From: Chloroflexota bacterium
GTDB taxonomy: Bacteria > Chloroflexota > Anaerolineae > UBA3071
Reading direction: 5' to 3'
NCBI GenBank assembly: GCA_014383605.1
Contig: JACNHM010000289.1
Location: 1 to 29,349 of the forward strand
Length of the DNA stretch: 29,349 nucleotides
Position 1 is the stretch's first letter; each line of letters begins with the position of its first letter. The translations under genes were made by a program, and so were the position numbers. The notes under the pieces are model-generated. The model searched no databases, had not been told where the DNA came from, and saw nothing but the letters and a program-made list of their open reading frames with translations. Positions 7,955 through 15,590 of this stretch are shown piece by piece.

Positions 7955-8032
7955 GGGCCACCGCAAGGGTTGCCCCTACCTGATTGCGCCCGGCGGATTG
8001 TTGTAGCGGGCCACCGCAAGGGTTGCCCCTAC
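7955..8032. repeat. two direct copies of a 25-bp REP-like element
   Basis: A 25-base sequence beginning GGGCCACCGCAAGGG occurs at 7955–7979 and again, identical, at 8008–8032. Each copy is an imperfect palindrome (GGGC-N-ACC / GGT-N-GCCC). The second copy overlaps the last codon and stop of the MEMO1–AMMECR1 gene. Closely similar GTAGGGGCRACCC repeats are common between genes in several phyla, including Chloroflexota. Confidence 0.85.
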
Positions 8033-9645
8033 TCGCTGAAGACCTCGGCGCTGAAGGCGTAGAGGTGAGCGTCCGCTTCCCGCCAGGTCTCTTCGGGCAG
8101 CCCCGCCTTGCGGCAGACGGCGCGCAGGAACGCTTCCCGATCCCACCCCTCGTCCACGGCGACCTGTGGCAGCAGCACCCCTTGCTGCCCGCCCTGGGCG
8201 ATGAGCAGCCCGTGCACGCCCACCTCGATGTCGTTCACGTCCTGCACCTCTTGCATGGGTGTGAGGGCGGAGATCTCGATGGCGATCTGCGGCAGCTCCT
8301 CTGCCGTCAGTGGCGGGAAGCGCGGGTCGGCCAGGGCCGCCGAGAGGGCCGCCCACTGCACCGACAGGTAGAGCGGCCGCTGGCCCACCAACTCGCCGAT
8401 GCAGCCGCGCAGCTCGCCCGCTTTCTCCAGGGTGACGAAGGCGCCCCGCGCCTGCCACAGCCCCGGCTCGGCCGGGTGGACGATGGGCGCATCCCCCACG
8501 CTGAGGAAGCGGTGCAGCGTGGCGCGGGCCAGCGTCAGCAGCGCCTCCCGCTCGGCCGCGCTGAGCGGGGCGATGGGCTGCAGCTCGCGCCGCGCCGCCC
8601 ACGCCGATGGCTGCACGGCCTCATCGGTCTCATCGGCCCCGTCGCCCTGCCAGAACATCACGGCGCCGTAGCCCACCACCTGATCGCGCTCGGCGAAGGG
8701 GGTATCGCCGGAGTTGGCGTAGCGCAGCAGCGTGGCGCGGTTGGCGCCCAACGACTGAGCGGCCAGCATCGCCGTGAGGATGGGGCCTTCGCCGCAGGAG
8801 CAGGTGGCCAGGTTGGGGATGTGCTGGGCCAGCATCTCGTCACGGGCGGCAGCGAAGCGCGCCGCGTCCAGGCTGACGATGGCCTGCAGGATGGCCGTGT
8901 CCGAGCGCACGGCGTCGTCGTAGGCCGGGTAGTGGGAGAGGTCGGCGCTGGCCACGATGAGCGCCCGTTTACCCGCCAGTTCCCGCGCCAGGGCGTCGGC
9001 CAGGGCGCGGCAGTTCTGCGGCGAGGGCTCGCCGATGACCACGGGCACGACGCGCAGCCGGTCGCCGGTGATGCGCTGCAGGAAGGGCAGTTGCACCTCC
9101 ACCGAATGCTCCTGGCGGTGCACGTCGCGGGCGAAGACGATGCGCTCGTCGGCGGCCAGGAGCGCGGCGGCCAGCGCCTCGTCCACCTGCGCCAATCCCA
9201 GCGGCGTCTGGAAAGCCCCCTCCGCCCAGACGGACACCTGCCGGAAGGTCGGATCGCGGTGGTTGACGCCCAGGACGACGATGGCCTCGTAGTCCACTCC
9301 CTCGATCTGCTTGTAGGCCTGGGCGGCCACGTGGCCGGAGTAGACGTAGCCAGCGTGCGGCACGATGAGGGCCACCGGCAGGGGCCGACCGGGCAGCGCG
9401 GCCGCCTCGGCCAGCAGGGTGTCCACCTGCGCCGCCAGCGTCTGGGGGTCGTCGCTGTAGAAGCTGCCGGCGAAGGCGGCCTGGCGCACTTCACCAGGAG
9501 GCACCGTCTCCGCGGCGGTCGTGGGCGTGGCGGCAACGGTGGCCGCGACCGTGGGCGCGGGCATGCTCTGCGCCGGCGCACACGAGACCAGCGCGGCGGC
9601 GATGATGGCAATGGCAAGAAGTCTGGTTTTGCCGCGTTGATTCAT
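8029..9645 (-). CDS. lipoprotein-type MEMO1–AMMECR1 fusion (AmmeMemoRadiSam system)
   Basis: 538 residues. A basic N-terminus and hydrophobic core end in the lipobox LVSC with Cys22, followed by a Thr/Ala/Pro-rich linker to about residue 52. Residues 53–335 are a MEMO1-like domain: VPHAGY (His97), GVNHR, QEHSVEVQLPF (His180), ASADLSHY and CSCGEGP (Cys284), the last matching the metal-site Cys of MEMO1. Residues 360–538 are an AMMECR1 domain with LRGCIGEL at 412–419. The two are usually separate proteins next to a radical SAM enzyme, which is not in this window. The ATG at 9645 follows GGAGTGGGG; a GTG directly before it is the alternative. The signal predicts an exported, membrane-anchored protein. 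Confidence 0.88.
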   Translation of the reverse strand: MNQRGKTRLLAIAIIAAALVSCAPAQSMPAPTVAATVAATPTTAAETVPPGEVRQAAFAGSFYSDDPQTLAAQVDTLLAEAAALPGRPLPVALIVPHAGYVYSGHVAAQAYKQIEGVDYEAIVVLGVNHRDPTFRQVSVWAEGAFQTPLGLAQVDEALAAALLAADERIVFARDVHRQEHSVEVQLPFLQRITGDRLRVVPVVIGEPSPQNCRALADALARELAGKRALIVASADLSHYPAYDDAVRSDTAILQAIVSLDAARFAAARDEMLAQHIPNLATCSCGEGPILTAMLAAQSLGANRATLLRYANSGDTPFAERDQVVGYGAVMFWQGDGADETDEAVQPSAWAARRELQPIAPLSAAEREALLTLARATLHRFLSVGDAPIVHPAEPGLWQARGAFVTLEKAGELRGCIGELVGQRPLYLSVQWAALSAALADPRFPPLTAEELPQIAIEISALTPMQEVQDVNDIEVGVHGLLIAQGGQQGVLLPQVAVDEGWDREAFLRAVCRKAGLPEETWREADAHLYAFSAEVFSE

Positions 9646-9657
9646 CACCCCACTCCG

Positions 9658-9720
9658 GTGATGCGTGATCCGTGATGCGTGAGGGCGTGCATTAGAAATG
9701 AATCACGGATCACGCATCAC
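9658..9720. repeat. heptamer array forming a perfect 19-bp hairpin
   Basis: GTGATGCGTGATCCGTGAT at 9658–9676 is repeated as an exact inverted copy at 9702–9720, with a 25-base spacer. Each arm is built from heptamers of the type CGTGATN. The right arm contains the stop codon of the TIR gene (9710–9712). The left arm ends about 2 bases before the ribosome-binding site of the MEMO1–AMMECR1 gene. Confidence 0.9.
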
Positions 9721-11899
9721 GCCTGACGGATTCCAGATTGCCCCGCACGATCTGCGTCTTGGGATTCTCCGGCCCCAGGGACTGCTCGCAGATGCGCAGC
9801 GCCCGCTCGCAGGCCGCCCGCGCTCCGGCCAGGTCGCCCAGGTCCTGCAATATGTTGCCCAGGTTGTTGACGCGGATGGCCACGTTGGGATGGTCGGGGC
9901 CGAAGGCGGCTTCATCAATGCGCAGCGCCCGCTCGTAGGCCACCCGCGCCCCCGCCAAGTCGCCCAGGGCCCGCAGCACCAGGCCCAGGTTGTTGACGTC
10001 CCTGGCCACGTTGGGATGGTCGGGGCCGAAGACGGCTTCATCCATGCGCAGCGCCCGCTCCAAAGCCGCCTGCGCTTCAGAAAGGTCGGCCACCTGCCAC
10101 AGGTGGTAGCCCAGCTCGTTGAACAAGCGCCCGGCCCGCTCAGGGGCTTCGGCCTCGGCGCGCTCGGCCAGGTAGCGCAGGTGCTCCAGCAGCGGCGGGG
10201 TCATGCGGTTGGGCAGGCCGCTCTCGTTGATCTCGTTGGCGGCATCGAATACGGCCTTGGCCACGGCGGCGAAGCCCTCACCCCCGGCCCCTCTCCCAGG
10301 GGGAGAGGGGAGGCTGCGGGCGAATTCGGCCAGCAGACGGTGCAGACGGACGGCGCCGTCGGCTTCCAGCGTCAGCAGGCCCAGCGATTCCAACCGGGCC
10401 ACGGCGTCGTGGAAGATCCTTCCGCCCCAGACTTCCGAAGTCTGCGAGACTTCGGAAGTCTTCCGCCCTGCCTCCTGCAACAACTGGCGGGCGATGGACA
10501 CGCCGGGGGCGAAGTGGCCGGCCAGGGCGAAAATGCGGCGGGCCAGCGCGTCGGTGGGGTCGTCGGGGTCCAGACGGGCCACGCTCATCTGGAAGGTGGC
10601 GGCCACGTTCTGGATGTGCCGCGTGGGCGAGGGGTCTCCTCTGTCCCTAACCCAGTCCACCAGCGCTGGGTTGCGCAGCACGGGCCGGGCGCGCAGCTCC
10701 TCCAGGTAGTCCGGCAAAGCGATGGCGTGGGGGTCGGCCAGGTAGGCGCCGGCCAGGTGCAGGGCCAGCGGCAGGTCGCCCAGCAGGTCGCAGACCGCGT
10801 CGGCCGCGGCGGCCACCGACGGGTCACCGAGCAGCGCGTCGGGCGTCGTCTCCAGCCTGTCGGCGCGGCGGCGCAGCAGCAAGCGCCGGCTGTCGGGGCG
10901 GGGCAGGGTGGCCAACCGCAGTCGTCGCACTCCGGGCAGTGCCGTCCAGTCGTGGCGGCGGGAGGTGATGAGCAGGCGGCAGCCGCCGGTGGCGGGGCGC
11001 CACTCGGCCACCACTCGCGGGTCGTCGGCGTTGTCGAAGATGAGCAAGCGGGGCAGTGGCCGCTGCCAGGCCTGCCGCACGCAGGCCACCTGGTCGGGCA
11101 GTTTGTCCGGGAAGGGCGACAGGTGCAGGCCGCCGGGGCCGCCGCAGGCCGCCACCTGGGCGGCGATGGCCTCGGGGTCTTCCATGTTCAGCCAGAAGAC
11201 GCCGCCGGGGTAGCGGACCCCGTAGCGGTGGGCGTATTCGGCGGCCAGTTGCGTCTTGCCGATGCCGCCCAGGCCGGTGGCCGCCGCCACCTGGCCGATG
11301 GCCGCCGTCGTGCCCACCGGCTCCAGCAGCCGGGCCAGACTGCGCAGCTCCTCCTCCCGGCCGGTGAAGTGCGGGTTGGAGGGAAAGGACATGACCGAAC
11401 CCGGCGGCAGCGGGCGCACGGGCGGGATGGCGTCGGGGTCAATGTCCACCGCGCCGCCGGTGAAGTCGCCGGGCGGGATGCCGCGCACGCCGCAGCACAG
11501 GCGGTGGAAGGCGGCGGCGTCTTCCAGGCCCGGGCGGAAGTCCACCCAGGTGCGGCTGCGCAGGAAATGGGGCAGCGTGTTGGCGTCGGCGGTGTCGGCG
11601 CCGGGCAGCAGCACGGGGATGACGCGGCAGCGCCGTTCCTGCACGGCGAGTTTCAGGGCCATGAACATCTCCTCGTCCTGCCAGGGGCCGCGGCCGGCCG
11701 GGCCGAGGAAGATAGCGCAGCTCTGGGCGCGCTGCAGCGCCTCTTCCAGCCCCTTCAGCCAGGGCACGCCGGGGACAAGATGCCAGGGGGCGAAGAAGAC
11801 GGGCAGCCCCTCGCCCCGCAGGCGGCGGGCCAGCCCCTCCACCGCCGCTTCGTCGTCGCCGTTGTAGCTCAGGAAGACGTCGTAGTCGTGAGGCGTCAT
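9710..11899 (-). CDS. TIR–NB-ARC–TPR STAND protein, candidate defence gene
   Basis: 729 residues. An N-terminal TIR domain (about 5–130) has DVFLSYNGDD and the candidate catalytic Glu52/53 in GLEEALQ. A NB-ARC NTPase follows, with P-loop GLGGIGKT (209–216), Walker B LLIFDNADD (285–293), LLITSRR (309–315) and GDLPLAL (374–380). The C-terminal TPR region (about 592–720) has near-identical 42-residue units containing FGPDHPNVA. TIR-STAND proteins usually sense a phage product through the C-terminus and degrade NAD+ through TIR; this role is inferred. The ATG at 11899 has GAAGGA eight bases upstream; an extension to 11938 lacks support. Two palindromic repeats sit in frame (residues about 477–490 and 529–542), and the last residues VRRDA come from the flanking array. 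Confidence 0.88.
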   Translation of the reverse strand: MTPHDYDVFLSYNGDDEAAVEGLARRLRGEGLPVFFAPWHLVPGVPWLKGLEEALQRAQSCAIFLGPAGRGPWQDEEMFMALKLAVQERRCRVIPVLLPGADTADANTLPHFLRSRTWVDFRPGLEDAAAFHRLCCGVRGIPPGDFTGGAVDIDPDAIPPVRPLPPGSVMSFPSNPHFTGREEELRSLARLLEPVGTTAAIGQVAAATGLGGIGKTQLAAEYAHRYGVRYPGGVFWLNMEDPEAIAAQVAACGGPGGLHLSPFPDKLPDQVACVRQAWQRPLPRLLIFDNADDPRVVAEWRPATGGCRLLITSRRHDWTALPGVRRLRLATLPRPDSRRLLLRRRADRLETTPDALLGDPSVAAAADAVCDLLGDLPLALHLAGAYLADPHAIALPDYLEELRARPVLRNPALVDWVRDRGDPSPTRHIQNVAATFQMSVARLDPDDPTDALARRIFALAGHFAPGVSIARQLLQEAGRKTSEVSQTSEVWGGRIFHDAVARLESLGLLTLEADGAVRLHRLLAEFARSLPSPPGRGAGGEGFAAVAKAVFDAANEINESGLPNRMTPPLLEHLRYLAERAEAEAPERAGRLFNELGYHLWQVADLSEAQAALERALRMDEAVFGPDHPNVARDVNNLGLVLRALGDLAGARVAYERALRIDEAAFGPDHPNVAIRVNNLGNILQDLGDLAGARAACERALRICEQSLGPENPKTQIVRGNLESVRRDA
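10275..10311. repeat. palindromic repeat inside the STAND reading frame
   Basis: CCCTCACCCCCGGCCCCTCTCCC followed by the near-complementary GGGAGAGGGG makes a GC-rich hairpin. On the coding strand it is read as PSPPGRGAGGEG. It resembles the CCCTCACCCCC…GGGAGAGGGG element that I recall as dispersed in many bacterial genomes, usually between genes. Confidence 0.8.
10429..10461. repeat. 33-bp perfect inverted repeat inside the STAND reading frame
   Basis: AGACTTCCGAAGTCT (10429–10443) and AGACTTCGGAAGTCT (10447–10461) are exact reverse complements separated by GCG. Each arm is itself nearly palindromic. The coding strand reads the doubled peptide KTSEVSQTSEV in a region between the NTPase and TPR parts. 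Confidence 0.85.
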
Positions 11900-11927
11900 C
11901 GTGTTGTTCCTTCGACAGCGCCGTTCC

Positions 11928-11951
11928 CTCGGCGACACAATCTGGCCGAGG
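11928..11951. repeat. short hairpin upstream of the TIR gene
   Basis: CCTCGGC (11928–11934) and GCCGAGG (11945–11951) are perfect 7-bp arms around a 10-base loop, about 30 bases upstream of the TIR start codon. It could be a leader hairpin or operator; nothing decides between these. No convincing promoter was found in the 90 bases before the gene. Confidence 0.4.
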
Positions 11952-11956
11952 ATAAC

Positions 11957-11990
11957 GTGAAACGTGATGCGTGATCCGTGTTGCGTGGTT
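11957..11990. repeat. heptamer array sharing 17 bp with the array at 9658
   Basis: On the minus strand the units ACGCAAC, ACGGATC, ACGCATC, ACGTTTC follow each other. The plus-strand stretch GTGATGCGTGATCCGTG at 11964–11980 is identical to 9658–9674 and in the same direction, so the TIR gene lies between two direct copies. The array starts a few bases after the stop codon at 11994–11996. Confidence 0.8.
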
Positions 11991-11993
11991 TCG

Positions 11994-12095
11994 TCACTCG
12001 GCCGATTCGCCGAGATACTTGACCATCAACTCCTGGGCTTTCTGCACGCCAGCCTCGGTCAGGTCAACCGATGTCGCCCGGCGGGTCTGGCTGAT
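11994..12095 (-). pseudogene. 33-codon tail, possibly a DUF6429 C-terminal remnant
   Basis: Directly behind the TAG of the DUF7309/DUF6930-like gene, and in the same frame, 33 codons read ISQTRRATSVDLTEAGVQKA then QELMVKYLGESAE up to TGA at 11994. The pattern K/R-A-x-S-V-x-L-T-x-x-G-x-x-K/R-A-x-E-L resembles the end of small DUF6429 proteins, from memory. Either it is the remnant of such a gene, cut by the neighbouring gene's 3' end, or it is a former extension of the upstream protein now lost behind a stop. No start codon and ribosome-binding site of its own were found. Confidence 0.4.
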
Positions 12096-13121
12096 CTAAA
12101 ACCTCTGCTCCAGAAACCCCTTGGCCTCGTCCAGAGCCGGCAGCGAGAGGGCCATGTCCAGGCGGATGCCCAGCTCAGCGGTCAGTGGCTCCAGCAGGTC
12201 CCAGAGCCGCTCGCTGCGCACGTGCACGCGGGCCGGCAGGCCGTTCAGGGGCTGCATGGCCTTCAGGAAGGTCTGCGGCGTTTGCAGCCACACCGCCTCC
12301 AGAGTCGGCTTGGGAGCCATGAGGTCCGTTCCCAGGATGAACCCCGAATCAGATTCCACCAGCATCAGCATGTAGGCGAAATAGGGCCGGGGGTCTTCTT
12401 GCTCCTGGATGCCTCCTGGAAAGGGAAACAGATCAGCTTCCAGGGTCATCTTCAGCAGGGGGAGTTGGCGCAGCGCGGCCAGTTCCGCGGCCTCGATGGC
12501 TGTCGTCAAAGGCTGCTCCTCGAGAGGCTCCGGCTCTATCCATTCGTCCTTCCAGACCAGGCGGCCCTCTCGTTCCTCCGCCGTGCGCACCAGGTAAATG
12601 CCGTCGTACAGGGGGGCGAGCAGGTTGGGGGCCTCCTGCATCCGCAGGGCGACGTCCAGGGCCTGCTCCAGGGCCAGGGTCAGGAAGCGTGCGTCCGCGT
12701 CGCTCACGAACCAGGGCAGGTAGCCGGGAACCCAGGTGCGGAACAGCGGCCAGGCCTGCCGCCCGCGGAACTTCAGCCCCAACGACTTGATGACCTCCCG
12801 ATCCGTCTGGTGCAACTCCCCCCGATCCTCCCATGAGGCCTGCAACTGGGGCACCTCCAGGATGATGGTGGGGTTCGCCTCGGTGTCCCTCTGCATACGC
12901 CAGAACCCTTCCAATCCCTCGGACCCCGGGTAGACGGCCAGGGCCAGGTGTTCGCCCAGCGCTCCCATGATGCTGCCGTAGCCGATCTGGCCGCTTTCCG
13001 GATTGCGCACGCCGAAGAGGTCCTCCTCGCTCAGCCATTCCCAGGGAGCGGCTTCCTTGAAAGCTGCCGCCGCTGCGTAGAGCTTGCGCCATTCGTCCCG
13101 TGATGGTTGTTGTGTGTGCAT
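12096..13121 (-). CDS. DUF7309/DUF6930-like protein
   Basis: 341 residues with no signal peptide or membrane segment. The N-terminal half has WRKLYAAAAAFKEAAPWEWL and EEDLFGVRNPESGQIGYGSI followed by MGALGEHLALAVYPGSEGL, features I associate with DUF7309. The C-terminal part (RPYFAYMLMLVESDSGFILG, LPARVHVRSERLWDLLEPL, LGIRLDMALSLPALDEA) resembles DUF6930. The function of both is unknown; genes of this kind are often found near SEC-C or pRiA4b ORF3-like proteins. The ATG at 13121 has AAAAGGAGTGCC ahead of it and lies 24 bases behind the TPR gene, so the two form an operon. An in-frame tail follows the stop codon. Confidence 0.7.
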   Translation of the reverse strand: MHTQQPSRDEWRKLYAAAAAFKEAAPWEWLSEEDLFGVRNPESGQIGYGSIMGALGEHLALAVYPGSEGLEGFWRMQRDTEANPTIILEVPQLQASWEDRGELHQTDREVIKSLGLKFRGRQAWPLFRTWVPGYLPWFVSDADARFLTLALEQALDVALRMQEAPNLLAPLYDGIYLVRTAEEREGRLVWKDEWIEPEPLEEQPLTTAIEAAELAALRQLPLLKMTLEADLFPFPGGIQEQEDPRPYFAYMLMLVESDSGFILGTDLMAPKPTLEAVWLQTPQTFLKAMQPLNGLPARVHVRSERLWDLLEPLTAELGIRLDMALSLPALDEAKGFLEQRF

Positions 13122-13145
13122 CAGGCACTCCTTTTCCCACTGTTT

Positions 13146-14030
13146 CTATCTGCTGGTCTCTTCCGAGAGCCAGGGTGGTGGCGGACCCATGATCACAAAT
13201 CCCTGTTCCAGCCGCTCCAGGTTGCGCTGCGCGGCATGGTTGGTGGGATCCACCTCCACCGCTTTGCGGTAGTACGTTTTCGCTTGCTCCAGCTTTAACT
13301 GATCTTCGTAGCAGGCTCCCAGGGCTTGGTAGGCATCTGACCAGGTAGGATCAATGCCAATGGCTTCTTTCAGCGCAGCTTCGCTCTCCCTGGAGCGCCC
13401 CAGATGTTGATAAGCGCGCGCCAGGTTGATTAGCCCCCCGGGGTCGCGTCCACGCACCCGTGCCCGCCCTTGTTTCGACAGCCGGATACATTCCTCGTAG
13501 TCCTCCTCCATCAGCGCGGCGTAAGCCAACGAGAAGTAGGGGTCGGGATCGTCAGGGCTCAGCTCCACGTAGAAAATCATCGCGGCGCGATATTCCTCGA
13601 TCTGATCGAGATTGGCGTAGCACTGGGCCAGGTTGAAAATCGCCTCCGGCCCGGCCATGTCCTCGGTCATCAGCACGATGCTGCGTTGAAATTCAGGAAT
13701 GGCCTGTTGGTATTGCCCTCGCTCAAAAGCTTGCCGCCCGGCTTCGTAGTGATGGGTCATTGCCTCCTGCCGTTTGCTTGGGGGGAGTTTGGCCCGCTGG
13801 CGCTCTCCGTAGGCGAGGATGTCGGCAGGAATCTGCGGAAAATCAGGTGGGAGAGGTATCGGTTGCCCGACTCTGACTCCAGCGAATTGTTCCAGGAGCC
13901 GGTTTGACAGGCCACCCCACCCTGGTGCTGACGCGGGGCGGGCAGCCCGTTGTTGTGCTTTCCGCCTCTGTGTCTCTCGCTTCTTTTGCAGCCGCCGCTG
14001 TCGGTCTTTCTGTTTTGGCTTTTTGGCCAT
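13146..14030 (-). CDS. TPR-repeat protein
   Basis: 294 residues. The first 40 are highly basic and Gln-rich (MAKKPKQKDRQRRLQKKRET), suggesting nucleic-acid or ribosome contact. From about residue 95 there are at least five TPR units, with signatures such as AGRQAFERGQYQQAIPEFQR, FNLAQCYANLDQ, INLARAYQHLGRSRESEAAL and AYQALGACYEDQLKLEQA. The ATG at 14030 with AGAGAGGTAGAG upstream is chosen; the open frame to 14129 has no support. The 157 bases between this gene and tldE show no clear promoter or terminator, so read-through from tldD–tldE is possible. Confidence 0.8.
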   Translation of the reverse strand: MAKKPKQKDRQRRLQKKRETQRRKAQQRAARPASAPGWGGLSNRLLEQFAGVRVGQPIPLPPDFPQIPADILAYGERQRAKLPPSKRQEAMTHHYEAGRQAFERGQYQQAIPEFQRSIVLMTEDMAGPEAIFNLAQCYANLDQIEEYRAAMIFYVELSPDDPDPYFSLAYAALMEEDYEECIRLSKQGRARVRGRDPGGLINLARAYQHLGRSRESEAALKEAIGIDPTWSDAYQALGACYEDQLKLEQAKTYYRKAVEVDPTNHAAQRNLERLEQGFVIMGPPPPWLSEETSR

Positions 14031-14187
14031 CGTCTCTACCTCTCTGAGCTCATCTCTCGTCCCTTCGGCCTTTTCCCTACCCAACAAACGTCTGGCACAT
14101 TCGGTGCGCGACTTCGAGTGCAAGCACACGCCGGAATCGGCGATTTGGACACAAAAGCCGGCACTCCTGTCCTGATACCTGGTGCTT

Positions 14188-15498
14188 CTATTCTCCCGCT
14201 ACTACCATCTTCTCGAAACGGATGGCCTCCGGCCCGAAGTACTCGCCCAGGAAGACCATCTCCCGCGCATAGGTAGCCTGGGCGAACCCGTCGTAGAGGT
14301 TGCTGCTCAGCGCCCCACCCTTGATGGGCGTCGCCCGGTCGCCTTCCACGACGTAGCCCAAGCGGATCTCGGCTACCACGTCGCCGGTGACCATGTTGGG
14401 CGTCATGTCCGAAAAGGCCACGATGTGGATCAGCGGCCCGCCCGCCAGCAACTCGGCCAGCGGGGTGCTGCCCGGCGGGATGACCAGGTTGCCGAGAGCG
14501 CCGGTGGGCTCGATGCCCAGGTACTCGGCGTAGCGCTGCCCGGCCCAGAAACGTCGCAGCACGTTGTCCTCGACGATGGCGACGTTCTGTCCCGGCAGCC
14601 CCTCGGCGTCGAAAGGCCCGCTGTGCAGCCCGAAGGGCAGCAGCGCATCGCTGCGCAGGTGGAGCGGCTCGCCTTGCACCTCCCGCGGGCCGAACACGCT
14701 CTGTCCCAACTCCAACTGGCTGAGCTTCTGGAACTTGCTCTGCGCGGCGGTCTGCATGCGGAAGAAGGCCAGCATGTCCAGCAGCGCTTCGCGGCTGATG
14801 ACCACGGGACCGCTGTGCCTGGGGGGCACGGTGGCCCGCAGCGCGTCTCGCGCCTGGGCCGCCTTGCGCGCCACCAGCGCAGGGACGTCGAAATCGGCTG
14901 CCCGCCGCCGCTGCGGGGCGATGTGCATCTCCGACTCGTTCTCGCCGTCGCTGGAGATGAGCACAAAGTCGAACAACGCCTGGCTGCTACGCACGGCGGC
15001 CTGGATGCCGCGGCTGTTGCGCAGCTCGCTCTTGCCCACGTCCAGGAAACACTCGCTGCTGGACAAGCGCACCTGCGGCTCGCCGCCGACGGCGGCGATC
15101 AGTTGGCCGCGCAGCTCGTCGAGCACCGCCTGCGGCTCCTCCGCCAGCCGGCGGTCAAGCACTTCCACCGCCGGATAGTCCGCCGGGCCGGGCAGGCCGA
15201 AGGGTGGATTGTTGGTCAGCCCGGCGGTGAAGGCTGCCTCCTCCAGCTTGTGGGCGATGGCCGTGTCGCCATCCTGCGGCAGCACGACGAAGCTGGCCTC
15301 GCCGCGGGCCACGTCGCCCTCCGGCCCGGGGTGGTCGTTGTAGATACGCACCTCAGCGCGCACCGTCTCCACGCTGCGCTCGCTCTCCACCCGCTCGCCG
15401 ACCAGGAAAAGCTGGTGGCTGCGCTTACGGCTGAGCTGCACCTGCCAGTCGTGGACGGCGGTGTGGCTTCGTAGTTGTTTGATGATTTGCTCTAGCAT
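14188..15498 (-). CDS. tldE: TldE/PmbA metalloprotease-like subunit
   Basis: 436 residues with the TldE/PmbA layout and no HExxxH, as expected for the partner lacking the metal site. The C-terminal block GYVVEGDRATPIKGGALSSN matches the family, as do EPTGALGNLVIPPG and FSDMTPNMVTGDV. TldD and TldE form a heterodimer that cleaves peptides, known for microcin B17 maturation and CcdA turnover. Here it follows tldD by 92 bases containing an inverted heptamer array. GGGAG lies about 15 bases before the ATG at 15498, a rather long spacing. Confidence 0.9.
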   Translation of the reverse strand: MLEQIIKQLRSHTAVHDWQVQLSRKRSHQLFLVGERVESERSVETVRAEVRIYNDHPGPEGDVARGEASFVVLPQDGDTAIAHKLEEAAFTAGLTNNPPFGLPGPADYPAVEVLDRRLAEEPQAVLDELRGQLIAAVGGEPQVRLSSSECFLDVGKSELRNSRGIQAAVRSSQALFDFVLISSDGENESEMHIAPQRRRAADFDVPALVARKAAQARDALRATVPPRHSGPVVISREALLDMLAFFRMQTAAQSKFQKLSQLELGQSVFGPREVQGEPLHLRSDALLPFGLHSGPFDAEGLPGQNVAIVEDNVLRRFWAGQRYAEYLGIEPTGALGNLVIPPGSTPLAELLAGGPLIHIVAFSDMTPNMVTGDVVAEIRLGYVVEGDRATPIKGGALSSNLYDGFAQATYAREMVFLGEYFGPEAIRFEKMVVAGE

Positions 15499-15527
15499 GG
15501 GTGTTCGAGAACTCCCTCTGAGTGATC

Positions 15528-15590
15528 AGACGAAGGACGAAAGACGAACGCAGGCCACATGTTTCATCCTTTGTCGTTGGTCTTTCGTCC
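15528..15590. repeat. heptamer array with inverted half between tldD and tldE
   Basis: Units AGACGAA, GGACGAA, AGACGAA occupy 15528–15548. GGACGAAAGAC (15535–15545) has an exact inverted copy GTCTTTCGTCC at 15580–15590. The right arm touches the tldD stop codon TAG (15591–15593). Confidence 0.85.

Noticed and set aside
6752..8032. Repeat arrays considered as CRISPR
   Set aside because: Units are 7–8 or 25 bases without regular spacers and no cas gene is present.
9698..11974. A 758-codon plus-strand open frame
   Set aside because: Antisense shadow of the TIR-STAND gene; it runs through both palindromes and has no recognisable domain.
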